This document shows, piece by piece, positions 1-8,516 of a stretch of 64,000 nucleotides of DNA. The notes beneath the pieces are model-generated. The model had not been told where the DNA came from, did not search any database, and saw nothing but the letters and a program-made list of their open reading frames with translations. Every line of letters begins with the position of its first letter. Positions within the stretch are counted from its first letter, which is position 1. Origin of the DNA: an uncultured Verrucomicrobia subdivision 3 bacterium (GTDB lineage: Bacteria > Verrucomicrobiota > Verrucomicrobiia > Limisphaerales > UBA11358); the NCBI GenBank assembly GCA_903872345.1, contig CAIQKM010000068.1:62001-126000 (forward strand), written 5' to 3'. A program made the position numbers and the translations under genes.

Positions 1-95
1 TCCGCTTCCAGTTCAACGAGCCGCAAATTGCCATACTTTGCGGCAGTTTCAAGGGCAAAGCCCCGCCTTGTCCACTGATTTTTTCCGGAACCCAC
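1..95 (-). CDS. Possible partial reading frame, weakly ankyrin-like
   Basis: Reading leftward out of the window, the frame entered at a GTG (95-93) or a TTG (110-108) stays open to the edge. It encodes a stretch ending ALETAAKYGNLRLVELEA, which loosely resembles an ankyrin-repeat helix pair. Only about 30 codons are visible, so neither family nor start can be fixed. The strong minus-strand terminator at 103-145 lies immediately upstream, so any gene here would need its own promoter or would be attenuated. Confidence 0.18.
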   Translation of the reverse strand, partial: MGSGKNQWTRRGFALETAAKYGNLRLVELEA

Positions 96-102
96 CCCCT
101 TG

Positions 103-145
103 AAAAACAATAAGTCCCTGCCCGACCTTGCGGTCAGACAGGGAC
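103..145 (-). terminator. Intrinsic terminator reading leftward
   Basis: On the minus strand a 14-bp stem (arms 145-132 and 127-114) closes on a GCAA tetraloop and is followed by a U-rich tail (TTATTGTTTTTC). Two stem positions that would be mismatches in plus-strand RNA become G-U wobbles in minus-strand RNA, which shows that the minus strand is the functional one. It marks the 3' end of a leftward transcript coming from the gene-poor region 150-960. Confidence 0.7.
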
Positions 146-149
146 AAAT

Positions 150-960
150 GGGGGATGGGAGCTCGCCACACTCTCTTTCCCGTACCAGCATTTGGCGCAC
201 GCCCTTGCGGGGGCTGCTGGTTTCCCGACGCCATTCTCCACGGCAAGCGGAGTTACCGGCCTCGTAGCAGGGCCGTCCAGCACCTTGCGGCGGCTGGATT
301 TTGAGTGAGGCTTTTCAGCTCGCTTCGGCTGGTGGTTGCGCCACCGGCCTGCAAACCAGGACAAGACACGCCTGCGATACGGTTCGCGTCTTGACCAATT
401 GGTTCCCGGTCAGCCACCGCTTGTGGCGGTGCGTTCGCCCGGAACCACGGGTCTCGCCTCTTCTCTCTCAAGTTGCTTTTTTCTCACAGTCCAGCGGTGT
501 CGTTTTTAACATCGCCGGCGCTCGGAAGTTTTTCACGCCGCCTGCCGAGCCGCGTGGCCTTCCCGATGCGTCCGCTCCTTTTGTCCACCTTTCGGCGATT
601 TTCGTTGGGCGGTTTCCGGTTTATTGAAACCCGCCAGAGTCGTACGCACCGTGCTGATGCACAGTAGCAACTGTTCACCCTCTGGGTGACTGCGATTCAT
701 CCGGAACCGAAACTGTCCCGGATTACTTGACCCGGTTCGAAACGGTTTCTCATCGTTTCTCCCCGCCAAGTCCCTCATTCGCATTGTGACGGTGCGCGAA
801 CACCGCCAGAGGAACTGGTGAATTCTGCCTCGCCGAAACTTTCGCTCCGGTGGTGAGGAGCCGGATCAACCAGCCTGATCCGACCTTTCCCCAGTCGCCT
901 GGGATTATCCGTGAAACGGGCGGCTCATCTTTCGACTACCACCACCCGCCCCGTTCTTTC
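150..960 (-). ncRNA. Gene-poor, hairpin-rich stretch; possible large structured RNA
   Basis: No frame here resembles a protein; open frames are short and uncharacteristic on both strands. Read on the minus strand towards the terminator at 103-145 there are repeated stable hairpins: a GCCC...GGGC helix nested inside CCAGCA...TGCTGG (about 185-222), GGTGG(CGCA)CCACC-type and CACCGC...GCGGTG helices (about 340-440), CACCC/GGGTG (about 675-690) and GGATCA...TGATCC (about 862-880). I checked for RNase P, tmRNA, SRP and group I/II intron core motifs and found none. The RNA interpretation is inference from the absence of genes plus the terminator; precise ends are unknown. Confidence 0.3.
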
Positions 961-1020
961 AATGAACTATAAACACTATAACACGGTTTGAAAATCCGCC
1001 CATCATTTGATGTGCACAGC

Positions 1021-1151
1021 TTGTTCACCGAAAATCCCCGGTGAACAACCGGTGAATAATTGAGATAAACCAATAAAATCAGCCCATTCGCCCCTCCCGC
1101 CCCCCGAATTATTCACCACCCCCGCCGCCGCCCGACCGCCCCGGTGAATAA
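1021..1151. other. Cluster of DnaA-box-like 9-mers; candidate replication origin
   Basis: Five copies of TTRTTCACC occur in 131 bp: 1021-1029 (plus), 1040-1048 (minus), 1051-1059 (minus), 1109-1117 (plus) and 1143-1151 (minus). The 1040 and 1051 copies are spaced exactly 11 bp, one helical turn. TTATTCACC differs from the E. coli-type box TTATNCACA only at the last base. AT-rich tracts flank the cluster (961-985 and 1058-1080) in otherwise GC-rich DNA. recF, which commonly sits near oriC, starts 1.05 kb downstream, but neither dnaA nor dnaN is visible. Origin function is inferred. Confidence 0.4.
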
Positions 1152-1159
1152 CTTGCCTG

Positions 1160-1599
1160 GTTAAAAATCCTGTTTCAACTGAAACAATCAAACCGTCTGG
1201 CCAAAATCAAAACGCTGAAAACTTTTCTTCTACTACCCGCCAGCGGGGGACCGGACCGGCGCTCCTGCTCCCTCTCCTCGCCAAACGAGGAGAGGGCCGG
1301 GGTGAGGAGTTGATATACTTGAATGTCCCAACGCCAACATTTTGCCGGCAGGCGACTTAATCAATTCCCCAGCCTGCCCACGATTCCCGTAGCACCCGCC
1401 GCCAGCGCAATTCCAACTCGGCGGAGCGCGGCTGTATCGAAGACCCGCCGCAACATGCCAGTCAGAAATCATAGCGCATTGCCAATACAGGTGAAATTGA
1501 GATCGTTGCTACTTCGGATATTCCAAATGTTTGTCCTCCACCAACTCAACGTCACTTTTACACTTTAGCCCACCACCCGCCCGTGCTTATCTTCCCCCC
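1160..1599. repeat. Intergenic region with CTCTCC/GGAGAG palindrome and remnant of a dispersed repeat
   Basis: No gene is seen. A perfect palindrome (CCCTCTCCTCG at 1270-1280 with CGAGGAGAGGG at 1286-1296, followed by CCGGGGTGAGG) belongs to a family that recurs at 32571-32603 and 35999-36033. At about 1420-1434 GCGGAGCGCGGCTGT matches the terminal arm of the 148-bp inverted-repeat elements at 27.5 and 46.3 kb, so this is probably a decayed copy. Confidence 0.5.
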
Positions 1600-1947
1600 A
1601 TGGCCGACAACTCCTTCAAAGACTTCGTGCTCGATCAACTCAGCGCCCTGCCCGACGTCCGCGCCCGCGCCATGTTCGGCGCCCACGGCATTTATTCGGG
1701 CGATCATTTCTTCGCCATCCTCGACGAAGGCCGCCTGTTTTTCAAAACCGACCCGGCCACTGCCACCGCTTACACCGACCGCAACATGCCCCCCTTCACC
1801 TACGAAGCCAAAGGCAAAACCCTGACCATGTCCTACCACGAAGTCCCGCCCGAAGTCCTCGAAAGCGTCCCCGAACTCGTGGCCTGGGCCCGCCAGGCCA
1901 TCCGCGTGGCAGCGAAGAAGTCAAAAAAGCCCGCCGCCAAAAAATAG
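1600..1947 (+). CDS. TfoX/Sxy N-terminal domain protein
   Basis: A 115-residue protein consisting of the TfoX N-terminal domain alone. It begins MADNSFKDFVLDQL, then has the conserved ARAMFGAHGIY core (about residues 22-32), the F-A-I-L-D-E-G-R-LFFK strand pair (38-50) and a C-terminal Lys/Ala-rich tail. The frame is open upstream to 1531, but family alignment favours this ATG. TfoX itself regulates competence; stand-alone N-terminal-domain proteins are widespread and of unknown function. It precedes recF by 250 bp on the same strand; co-transcription is not obvious. Confidence 0.85.
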   Translation: MADNSFKDFVLDQLSALPDVRARAMFGAHGIYSGDHFFAILDEGRLFFKTDPATATAYTDRNMPPFTYEAKGKTLTMSYHEVPPEVLESVPELVAWARQAIRVAAKKSKKPAAKK

Positions 1948-2120
1948 ATCTGCCACCGCCGCCTCCCCACCCGCCCAGGGCCGGGGCGAGCCGCAAACGC
2001 CGAGACGCCGGGCACAGGGAGAATCGCAGAAAAAAAATCTTTGCGCCCTCCGCCTTTCTCCCCTCGGCGAATCTCTGCGTTCTTAGCGACTCCGCGTTCC
2101 ATCCCCGGTCATGGTCGTTT

Positions 2121-2141
2121 GATGTTGGATATTGGATGTTT
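2121..2141. repeat. GATGTTGG-type degenerate repeat, short copy
   Basis: GATGTTGGATATTGGATGTT upstream of recF is a short example of a degenerate repeat family that also occurs at 3373-3430, 26499-26536 and 61927-61981. It translates in one frame to NIQHPTS-like peptides, which makes spurious open frames. Confidence 0.5.
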
Positions 2142-2198
2142 CCCCACCCGGTCGAAAAAAACTCGCGCCCCGCCCCGCAAAACCCCATTTTCTACCAA

Positions 2199-3284
2199 AT
2201 GCATCTGGCCCATCTGCGACTCCGTGACTTCCGCAATTACCCGCGGTTGGACGTCGATTTTGCGCCCGGCTTCCACGTCCTCCTCGGCGACAACGCCCAG
2301 GGCAAAACCAACATCCTCGAAGCCATCTACCTCATGGCCACCCTGCGCTCCTTTCGCGGCGTCGGCGGCGCCCAGATGATCCGGCACGGCGCCAAAGGCT
2401 ACTTTGTCGGCGGCAAAATCATCGGCCAGGGCGAACGCGAAATCAAAATGTACTGGTCCAGCCGCGAACGGAACCTCGCCCTCGACGGCCAGCCCGTAAA
2501 ACGCCTCATGGAATATTTCGGCACCCTCCGCACCGTCGTCTTTTGCACCGAAGACCTCCAGCTCATTAAAGGCACCGCCCGCGCCCGTCGCCGCTTTCTC
2601 GACCTCCTCCTCGCCCAGACCCAGCCCGGCTACCTGCCCCTCCTCCAGCGCTACATGCACTGCGTGCGCGCCCGCAACGCCATCCTGAAACAGCGCCTGC
2701 CCGACGAAGCCGCCCTCGACAGCTTCTCCCAGGAACTCGGCAAACTCGGCAACGAAATCATCCGCGCCCGCCGCGAGCTCATCCCCAAATTCTCCCCGCT
2801 CGCCCGCCTCGCCTACCGTCGCGTCTCGAATGATGCCGAGGAACTCCGCATTGATTATCTGCCCAGTGTCAAAAACGATTTCGCCGTCGAACTCGCCCAA
2901 TCCCGCGCCCGGGAACGCAGCTTCCGCGCCACCCTCGTCGGCCCCCATCGCGACGACCTTCAGCTCCTGCAAAACGAAAAATCCGCCGCCCAGTTCGGCA
3001 GCGAAGGCCAGAAGCGCACCCTCGCCATCGCCCTCAAAATGGCCCAGGCCGAATTCCTCGCCGGCATCCACGGCTCCCCGCCCATCCTCCTCATTGACGA
3101 CGTCATGGGCGAACTCGATATCAAACGTCGCAGCGGCCTCCTCCCCCTCCTCGAGCAAGCCCGCCGCAGCAGCGGCCAAGTCTTCATGACCTGCACCGAA
3201 GAAAACTGGCCCCGCGAACTCGGCCAGACCCTCCACCGCTGGCAAGTCCACACCGGCAACCTCACGCCCATTCCCGCAAAATAA
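2199..3284 (+). CDS. recF: DNA replication and repair protein RecF
   Basis: A 361-residue SMC-like ATPase that helps load RecA at single-strand gaps together with RecO and RecR in the cytoplasm. It shows Walker A GDNAQGKTN (30-38), the N-terminal LRDFRNY motif (8-14), the ABC signature region GSEGQKRTL (267-275) and Walker B ILLIDD (296-301) followed by VMGELD. Length is normal for RecF. The frame is open to 2136, but homology starts at this ATG (MHLAHLRLRDF). The usual neighbours dnaA, dnaN and gyrB are absent, although a DnaA-box-like cluster lies 1 kb upstream. Codons end overwhelmingly in C. Confidence 0.97.
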   Translation: MHLAHLRLRDFRNYPRLDVDFAPGFHVLLGDNAQGKTNILEAIYLMATLRSFRGVGGAQMIRHGAKGYFVGGKIIGQGEREIKMYWSSRERNLALDGQPVKRLMEYFGTLRTVVFCTEDLQLIKGTARARRRFLDLLLAQTQPGYLPLLQRYMHCVRARNAILKQRLPDEAALDSFSQELGKLGNEIIRARRELIPKFSPLARLAYRRVSNDAEELRIDYLPSVKNDFAVELAQSRARERSFRATLVGPHRDDLQLLQNEKSAAQFGSEGQKRTLAIALKMAQAEFLAGIHGSPPILLIDDVMGELDIKRRSGLLPLLEQARRSSGQVFMTCTEENWPRELGQTLHRWQVHTGNLTPIPAK

Positions 3285-3372
3285 ACGCCGATCCCTCGTA
3301 GGAGTCGAGGTAACGAGACTCTATAATTAGTTCAGTAATATCAGCCCCCAAAAAACGCCCGTCACCCCCACC

Positions 3373-3430
3373 ACGCGCCTCTTCCTCCGCCATTGGATGT
3401 TGGGCGTTGGTTGTTCGATGTTGGATGTTA
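3373..3430. repeat. GATGTTGG-type degenerate repeat
   Basis: The block GCGCCTCTTCCTCCGCCATT followed by GGATGTTGGGCGTTGG and more TGTTGGATGTT is nearly identical to 61927-61981, including the leader, and similar to 26499-26536. It lies in the 195-bp gap after recF, in which I see no gene. Confidence 0.7.
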
Positions 3431-3479
3431 CGGCGGCCGTCCGCCAAGACTGTTGGATGTACCCCTCCATCCAAAGCCA

Positions 3480-3779
3480 TCAAAGTCCATCCCGCTTCTC
3501 GGGCAGAATGGGCGAACGCCGGGTGGCAATCAGCACCGCAATGGTCCAGCAGGGAGCCAGGTCCACGATGGGCACGAGCTTAATGGCAATGGTCGGCAGA
3601 AACGCCAGATGCCAGCCCACCAGCCACGTCATCAGCCCGCACATGACCACATCCAAGGCATCTTCGAACGGTGAAGCAAAGCCCTCGCCAAACAGCCATG
3701 GCAACGCCAACTGAATGCCGTCCGCCCCCACGGCCAGACCGCGCACCACCCACATTCTTCTGGCGGAAAGCGGCTTCAT
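3480..3779 (-). CDS. Small hypothetical membrane protein
   Basis: A 99-residue protein with about three hydrophobic segments (roughly residues 10-30, 40-62 and 64-86) and charged ends, probably in the inner membrane. Its ATG directly abuts the TGA of the DUF4230 gene (TGAATG), so translation is very likely coupled and the two form a two-gene unit. I do not recognise the family. The function is unknown; the pairing suggests it works with, or is made together with, the DUF4230 protein. Confidence 0.6.
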   Translation of the reverse strand: MKPLSARRMWVVRGLAVGADGIQLALPWLFGEGFASPFEDALDVVMCGLMTWLVGWHLAFLPTIAIKLVPIVDLAPCWTIAVLIATRRSPILPEKRDGL

Positions 3780-4493
3780 TCACTTGGGTGTTTCCGACTT
3801 GGGACTCAGCAGCGGGGTGTTGTTCAGTTGATTCTTGCCGTTGAAATCAAACGTCACCGCGTAGCCTTCCATCTGAAAAATGGCCGTAAAATAACGTTTA
3901 AAATCATCCATCGCCACCGTCATGCCTTCGCGAATTTCATCGCTGGTACGGGCGCCGGCTTCCAATTGAGCCTGCACCTTGACCATGTCCTGGGGGGTAA
4001 GCTTGTTTATCACGCCGTCCTCGCTCAGCAGAATCTGCGGCTCGCGGTCGGCATGGGTCACCGAGAGCACGCGCGGACGGGCGGCGCTAATGCGAACCGT
4101 GCGGGCTTCGCGATTCACCACAATGGCGATGTCGCTGTTGATATCCCAGCCCAGTTTCACATCAAAGGCTTCATGCGCGATAATCCGCTTGGTGGAACCG
4201 TAGGCCGCATCCGAATAATCCACGATGGAACGCACCCGAATTTTCGCCAGCGCCAGCTCGCCGATGGGTTTGACGCCCAGCGAATCGCTCTGCACCGTCA
4301 CCGCCACCTGGTCGCCCCCCCATTTGCGCAGCACTTCGGCGGCGCGATTCAGTGTCCACTTGTAATCCGATGACAGCGCCCCCGCCAGTTGCCCGGGCGC
4401 CGCCGCCATGCGGACGCACGACTGGTACACCGCCAGCGCGAGGATCACCAGCACCACGCTCAGGCCGCCGGCGAATATTTGTCGGGCATTCAT
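3780..4493 (-). CDS. DUF4230 domain protein, membrane-anchored
   Basis: A 237-residue protein with an N-terminal membrane anchor (about residues 6-26) and a large extracytoplasmic part resembling DUF4230. Features include an ELALAKIRVRSIVDYSD stretch, a beta-rich centre with VNREARTVRISAARPRVLSV, and a C-terminal helical region ending DDFKRYFTAIF. The function of this family is not established. The frame is open much further upstream (to 4862) but overlaps the divergent DUF885 gene and a repeat, so the ATG at 4493, just before the hydrophobic segment, is preferred. It is followed without a gap by the small membrane-protein gene. Confidence 0.75.
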   Translation of the reverse strand: MNARQIFAGGLSVVLVILALAVYQSCVRMAAAPGQLAGALSSDYKWTLNRAAEVLRKWGGDQVAVTVQSDSLGVKPIGELALAKIRVRSIVDYSDAAYGSTKRIIAHEAFDVKLGWDINSDIAIVVNREARTVRISAARPRVLSVTHADREPQILLSEDGVINKLTPQDMVKVQAQLEAGARTSDEIREGMTVAMDDFKRYFTAIFQMEGYAVTFDFNGKNQLNNTPLLSPKSETPK

Positions 4494-4574
4494 CGAAATA
4501 CGTTGCTGCCCCAGTATGCGCCACCCCCGGAAAGCTGGCAACCCCGGGCAAGACCCCGGAAAAAAAGTCTGTAG

Positions 4575-4593
4575 CGGCGGTCTGTGACCGCCG
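4575..4593. repeat. GGCGGTC-TGT-GACCGCC palindrome
   Basis: A perfect 7-bp-stem palindrome in the 256-bp divergent gap between the DUF4230 and DUF885 genes. The nearby sequence at 4627-4650 (ACAGAACGCCGCTCCGCCAG) resembles a decayed arm of the 148-bp elements. The rest of the gap contains a good TTGACA at 4713-4718 upstream of the DUF885 gene, with no convincing -10 at standard spacing. Confidence 0.5.
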
Positions 4594-4749
4594 TCGGGTC
4601 GTGGAATCGCCAATAAAATCGCGACAGCCACAGAACGCCGCTCCGCCAGAAACCCCTTTTGCCGACGTTTCCGGGCGAATTGATACTTGTAAATATCCCC
4701 CTTTTGGGTGAATTGACAGCCCCCGCCATTCGTCCAGACTCTTAATAAC

Positions 4750-6534
4750 ATGGATAAGTCAAGTTGGCGGGCCGCGCTAAGCGGAATCTCAATCGGCATT
4801 TTTACAACCCTGTCGGCCTTCGGACAGCCATCCGAAGACCAAAAGCTGGACGGGCTTTTCAACGACTACCTTGAAAAGCACTTCCAGCAACAACCCTTGG
4901 ATGCGACCGGCCAGGGCGACCACCGCTGGGACAACCAGTTGGATGACATTTCGCCTTCGGCGCGAGCCGGCTGGCTGACCCTCGCCCAAGCCACCCTCGC
5001 CGCCCTGCCCCGCCAGGTGGATTACGCCAAGCTCTCGCGCGACGGCCAGATTGACTTCGAAATTTTCCAGCACCAGCTCACCACCGAAATCTGGGAGACC
5101 AAAACCTTCCATCCCTTCGAAGAAGACCCCCGCACCTATGGCGCGTATATCAGCGACAGCACGTACCTTCCCCTCACCCATTCCACGCTGCCCCAGGAAA
5201 CGAACATTGCCAACTGCATCGCCCGCATGGCCCAGTTGCCGCGCATCGTGGCCGAAGCCGAAAAGACCCTGACCCATCCGGCCAAACCGATATTGCAAAC
5301 CGCCATCCTGCAAAACCAGGGCGCGATTGATTTTTACCAGCACGACCTCTTCCAGTTCGCCGGACCCACGCCCCAATTGCCCCAACTGCAAGCCGCCGCG
5401 TCCAACGTGGTGGCGTCATTGCAGGAATACCAAAAATTTCTTGAAGGACCATTGGCCGCCCGCGCCACCGGCGAATGGCGCATCGGCAAAGCGAAGTTCG
5501 CTGAAAAATTTGCGCGCGAAACCCAGGCCGGCCTCACCGCCGAGCAAAATCTGGCCGAGGCCCGATCCGAATTCGACCGCGTGCGCCGGGACATGTACGT
5601 GGTTTCCCGCCAGCTCTGGTGCCAGTATTTCCCCACCGAACCGCTGCCGCCAGACGACGCCCAAGGCCAGCGCGAAACCATCACCCGCGTCGTTCACGCC
5701 GTCAATCAGGAGCACGGCAAACCCGGGGATCTGCTCAAAGACGCCCGGGCCACCGTGGCAAAAATCCAAACCTTCATCCGCCAGAAAAATTACGTCACCC
5801 TGCCCGACCCCGATTTGTGCCAGGTGATTGAGATGCCGGAATTCCGGCGCGGCAATTCACTCGCCTATCTCGACAACGCCCCGCCCCTCGACCCCGGTGC
5901 CGGCAGCTACTACGCCATCAGTCCCCCGCCGGCCGACTGGAGCCCTGAACGCGTGCAAAGTTTTCTGGAAGAATACAACCATTTCATGCTCCAGGTGCTC
6001 ACCATTCACGAAGCCTATCCCGGCCACTATGTGCAACTGGCCCACGCCGCCCAGGCGGAGTCTCTCATCCGCAAAATCTATCAGTCCGGCGTCTATGTCG
6101 AAGGCTGGGCCGTCTATGGCGAAGTCACCATGCTGAATGAAGGCTACGGCCAGGGCGATCTCCGGCTGCGCCTGATGCAGCTCAAGTTTTACCTGCGCGC
6201 CGTCGCCAATTCCATCCTCGATTACCAGATGCACTGCACGTCCAAGACCGATGACGAAGCCATGGCCTTCCTCACCCAAGAGGCCTTTCAATCCGAAGGC
6301 GAGGCCCGTTTAAAACTCATCCGCGCCAAGCAAAGCTCCGTGCAATTGAGCACCTACTTCGTCGGCCGCATGGCCCATTACCACCTGCACCAGCAAATCG
6401 AACGCGAGCTCGGCGGCCGGTTTAACCTCGGCCGCTACCATGACGCCGTGCTCTCGCCCGGCTCCATACCCGTGAAATATCTGCCAGAAATCGTTCGCAC
6501 CCGGTTGGGCCTGCCAGCCGCGGCCCCGCACTGA
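4750..6534 (+). CDS. DUF885 family protein, putative zinc-peptidase-like
   Basis: A 594-residue protein with a short N-terminal hydrophobic segment ending around AFGQ (about residue 26), probably a signal peptide, and a DUF885 body. The hallmark HEAYPGH (residues 420-426) corresponds to the family's metal-site-like motif, followed by EGWAVYGE (about 449-456). DUF885 proteins look like M32/M2-related metallopeptidases, but substrates are mostly unknown. The start is an ATG near the end of an AT-rich tract (CTTAATAAC). The gene directly precedes a peptide transporter gene 50 bp downstream, which fits a role in peptide breakdown and uptake. Confidence 0.85.
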   Translation: MDKSSWRAALSGISIGIFTTLSAFGQPSEDQKLDGLFNDYLEKHFQQQPLDATGQGDHRWDNQLDDISPSARAGWLTLAQATLAALPRQVDYAKLSRDGQIDFEIFQHQLTTEIWETKTFHPFEEDPRTYGAYISDSTYLPLTHSTLPQETNIANCIARMAQLPRIVAEAEKTLTHPAKPILQTAILQNQGAIDFYQHDLFQFAGPTPQLPQLQAAASNVVASLQEYQKFLEGPLAARATGEWRIGKAKFAEKFARETQAGLTAEQNLAEARSEFDRVRRDMYVVSRQLWCQYFPTEPLPPDDAQGQRETITRVVHAVNQEHGKPGDLLKDARATVAKIQTFIRQKNYVTLPDPDLCQVIEMPEFRRGNSLAYLDNAPPLDPGAGSYYAISPPPADWSPERVQSFLEEYNHFMLQVLTIHEAYPGHYVQLAHAAQAESLIRKIYQSGVYVEGWAVYGEVTMLNEGYGQGDLRLRLMQLKFYLRAVANSILDYQMHCTSKTDDEAMAFLTQEAFQSEGEARLKLIRAKQSSVQLSTYFVGRMAHYHLHQQIERELGGRFNLGRYHDAVLSPGSIPVKYLPEIVRTRLGLPAAAPH

Positions 6535-6584
6535 TTCAAAACCCGCCTCAGCCCCCCCATTCCATCAGCCGCCATCCGCCACCC

Positions 6585-7997
6585 GTGAATACCCAAACCG
6601 AGCTCCCGGAAGCCGCCACCCAAACCAGCATCAGCAGCGCCGGCCGGCCGGATCGTTTCCCCTCCCAGATCAAATTCATCGTCGGCAATGAAGCGTGCGA
6701 ACGCTTCAGTTACTATGGCATGATGGGCATTCTGGAACTCTATCTGGCGCAGGCCATGAAGATGGGTGATGCCGGCGCCACCGAAGTGCTCCATCTCTTC
6801 GGCGGCGCCGTTTATTTCACGCCCCTGCTCGGCGGCTGGCTCGCCGACCGCTGGCTCGGCCGTTACCGAACCATTCTCATCATCTCGCTGTTCTACTGCC
6901 TCGGTCACGGCACCCTCGCGCTGTTTGGCACCAGCAAAGCCGGCCTGTTCACCGGCCTCGCCCTCATCGCGTTCGGCGCCGGCGGCATCAAGCCCTGTGT
7001 CTCCGCCTTCGTCGGCGATCAATTCGCACCGCACCAGCAGCATTTGCTCATGAAGGTTTACGGCTGGTTTTACTGGACCATCAACCTCGGCGCCGCCGCC
7101 GCCTTTCTGCTTATCCCCTGGATTCATACCCGGGCCGGCTATGCCTGGGCCTTCGGCGTCCCGGGCATCGCCATGGCCGTCGCCACGCTGATCTTTTGGC
7201 TAGGCACGAAACATTATGTGCGCCAGCCGCCCGTGCAGCATAATGAGCGCGTCCGCTTTATTCCCGTCGCCTGGTATGCCCTCACCCACTTTCACCACCG
7301 CCAGGCCGGCGGCGGCTTTTGGGAAACACCCCGGCGAATTTATTCACGCCGCGAAATTGAAGACAGCCGCACCGTGCTGCGTATCATCGCCGTCTTCGCC
7401 ACCATCCCCATGTTTTGGGCGCTGTTCAACCAGGTGAACTCCACGTGGGTATTGCAGGGCAACAACCTGAAACCCTGGCTGTTCCTGAACGGCGAAACCA
7501 TGCAAGGTATCGGCGCGATCCTCGTCATGGTTTGGGTGCCGATCCTCACCCTCGGCGTCTATCCGTGGCTCGAACGGCTCGGCATCCAGCCCACCGCCCT
7601 GCGCCGCATGTCCGCCGGCATGGTGCTGGGCGCCGTCGCATTTGTCCTCTGCGGCCTGTTGCAAGCCCATCTGGATCAGCAAGAATCCCTGTCCATCGGC
7701 TGGCAGCTCGTGCCCTACTTCGTCTTGGAAGCCGGCGAAGTCATGCTCTCCGCCACCGCCCTGGAATTCGCCTTCGCCCAGGCGCCCAAACAATTGAAAA
7801 GCCTCATCATGAGCCTCTGGCTTATGACCATCGCCGGCGGCCACTTCCTCATCGCCGTCTTCACGGGCCTGAACGAAAAATACGTCAAAGCCACCGGGGC
7901 CAAAGAATTTTACTTCTACGCCCTGCTCATGTTCGTCGTGGCCGGCTTGTTCATCGCCATCGCCACCCGCTACCGCGAAAAGAGTGTGCAGGTATAA
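6585..7997 (+). CDS. POT/PTR2 family proton-dependent peptide transporter
   Basis: A 470-residue inner-membrane MFS transporter. The ExxERFxYYG proton-coupling motif is NEACERFSYYG (residues 35-45), and the PTR2 signature FGAGGIKPCVSAFVGDQF lies around residues 126-143. About 12-14 hydrophobic segments follow the usual pattern. The start is a GTG at 6585; no ATG fits better upstream of the first conserved motif. It should import di- or tripeptides with protons. Its position 50 bp after the DUF885 gene suggests co-transcription. Confidence 0.93.
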   Translation: MNTQTELPEAATQTSISSAGRPDRFPSQIKFIVGNEACERFSYYGMMGILELYLAQAMKMGDAGATEVLHLFGGAVYFTPLLGGWLADRWLGRYRTILIISLFYCLGHGTLALFGTSKAGLFTGLALIAFGAGGIKPCVSAFVGDQFAPHQQHLLMKVYGWFYWTINLGAAAAFLLIPWIHTRAGYAWAFGVPGIAMAVATLIFWLGTKHYVRQPPVQHNERVRFIPVAWYALTHFHHRQAGGGFWETPRRIYSRREIEDSRTVLRIIAVFATIPMFWALFNQVNSTWVLQGNNLKPWLFLNGETMQGIGAILVMVWVPILTLGVYPWLERLGIQPTALRRMSAGMVLGAVAFVLCGLLQAHLDQQESLSIGWQLVPYFVLEAGEVMLSATALEFAFAQAPKQLKSLIMSLWLMTIAGGHFLIAVFTGLNEKYVKATGAKEFYFYALLMFVVAGLFIAIATRYREKSVQV

Positions 7998-8026
7998 TGG
8001 TGCCAGCGGCACAGACCAGTGCCGCC

Positions 8027-8345
8027 CCAGCTCCGGAGGAGCGCCATATTTGTAGAAACCAAGCCCTCAAATTTCCCAGCTCCAGCGGAGCGACATACGC
8101 CGTTTAAAACTGGAAGTGGCATAACTGTCTTTCAGTCTATTGTCATGCACCCATTGCAACCGGGCGCATTCTTGACATTACCCTTCCGCCGGCGCACGGC
8201 GTTCACGCTTTGTCATTACCTCATCATTTCCCGATATTTTAAGGCTACCGCCTGCCTCCAAACGATCGAGAACCCACCGTAAGCTCCAACGGGGCGATAC
8301 CATACCAGCCCGGGGCAAGGGCGCGAGAGCGACCGCCGCCCCGGG
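8027..8345. repeat. Intergenic region with GCTCC(G/A)GxGGAGCG units
   Basis: The 519-bp gap 7998-8516 contains no gene. It has two similar units, CAGCTCCGGAGGAGCGCCAT (from 8029) and CAGCTCCAGCGGAGCGACAT (from 8077), and a third diverged one, GCTCCAACGGGGCGATACCA (from 8284). This looks like a dispersed repeat, not a regulatory site. The remainder (8350-8516) shows nothing I can assign. Confidence 0.55.
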
Positions 8346-8516
8346 ATAATGTGCTTGATCGTTATCCCTTCCACCATCGGATGGAGGAAGGTGGCCGGAG
8401 GCCGGATGTCATGAAAAAGTTGAAGCTTGCCGGCTTGTTTCATTCCCGACACCGGCATAAATTGTCGCGACCGTAAATACTGACAGTCACCCAATCATCC
8501 TGACACATCTGATCCC

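Noticed and set aside
726-748. GGTTCGAAAC resembling a tRNA T-loop
   Set aside because: No acceptor, D or anticodon arm can be drawn around it.
150-960. RNase P RNA, tmRNA, SRP RNA or self-splicing intron
   Set aside because: The diagnostic cores (GAGGAAAGTCC, tag ORF, SRP tetraloop helix, group II domain V) were not found on either strand.
2109-3251. Long minus-strand open frame opposite recF
   Set aside because: Low-complexity Ala/Glu/Gly translation caused by C-ending codons in the real gene on the other strand; no family resemblance.
3262-3483. 73-codon frame rich in NIQHRTTNAQHP
   Set aside because: Typical translation of the GATGTTGG degenerate repeat, which recurs at other intergenic places.
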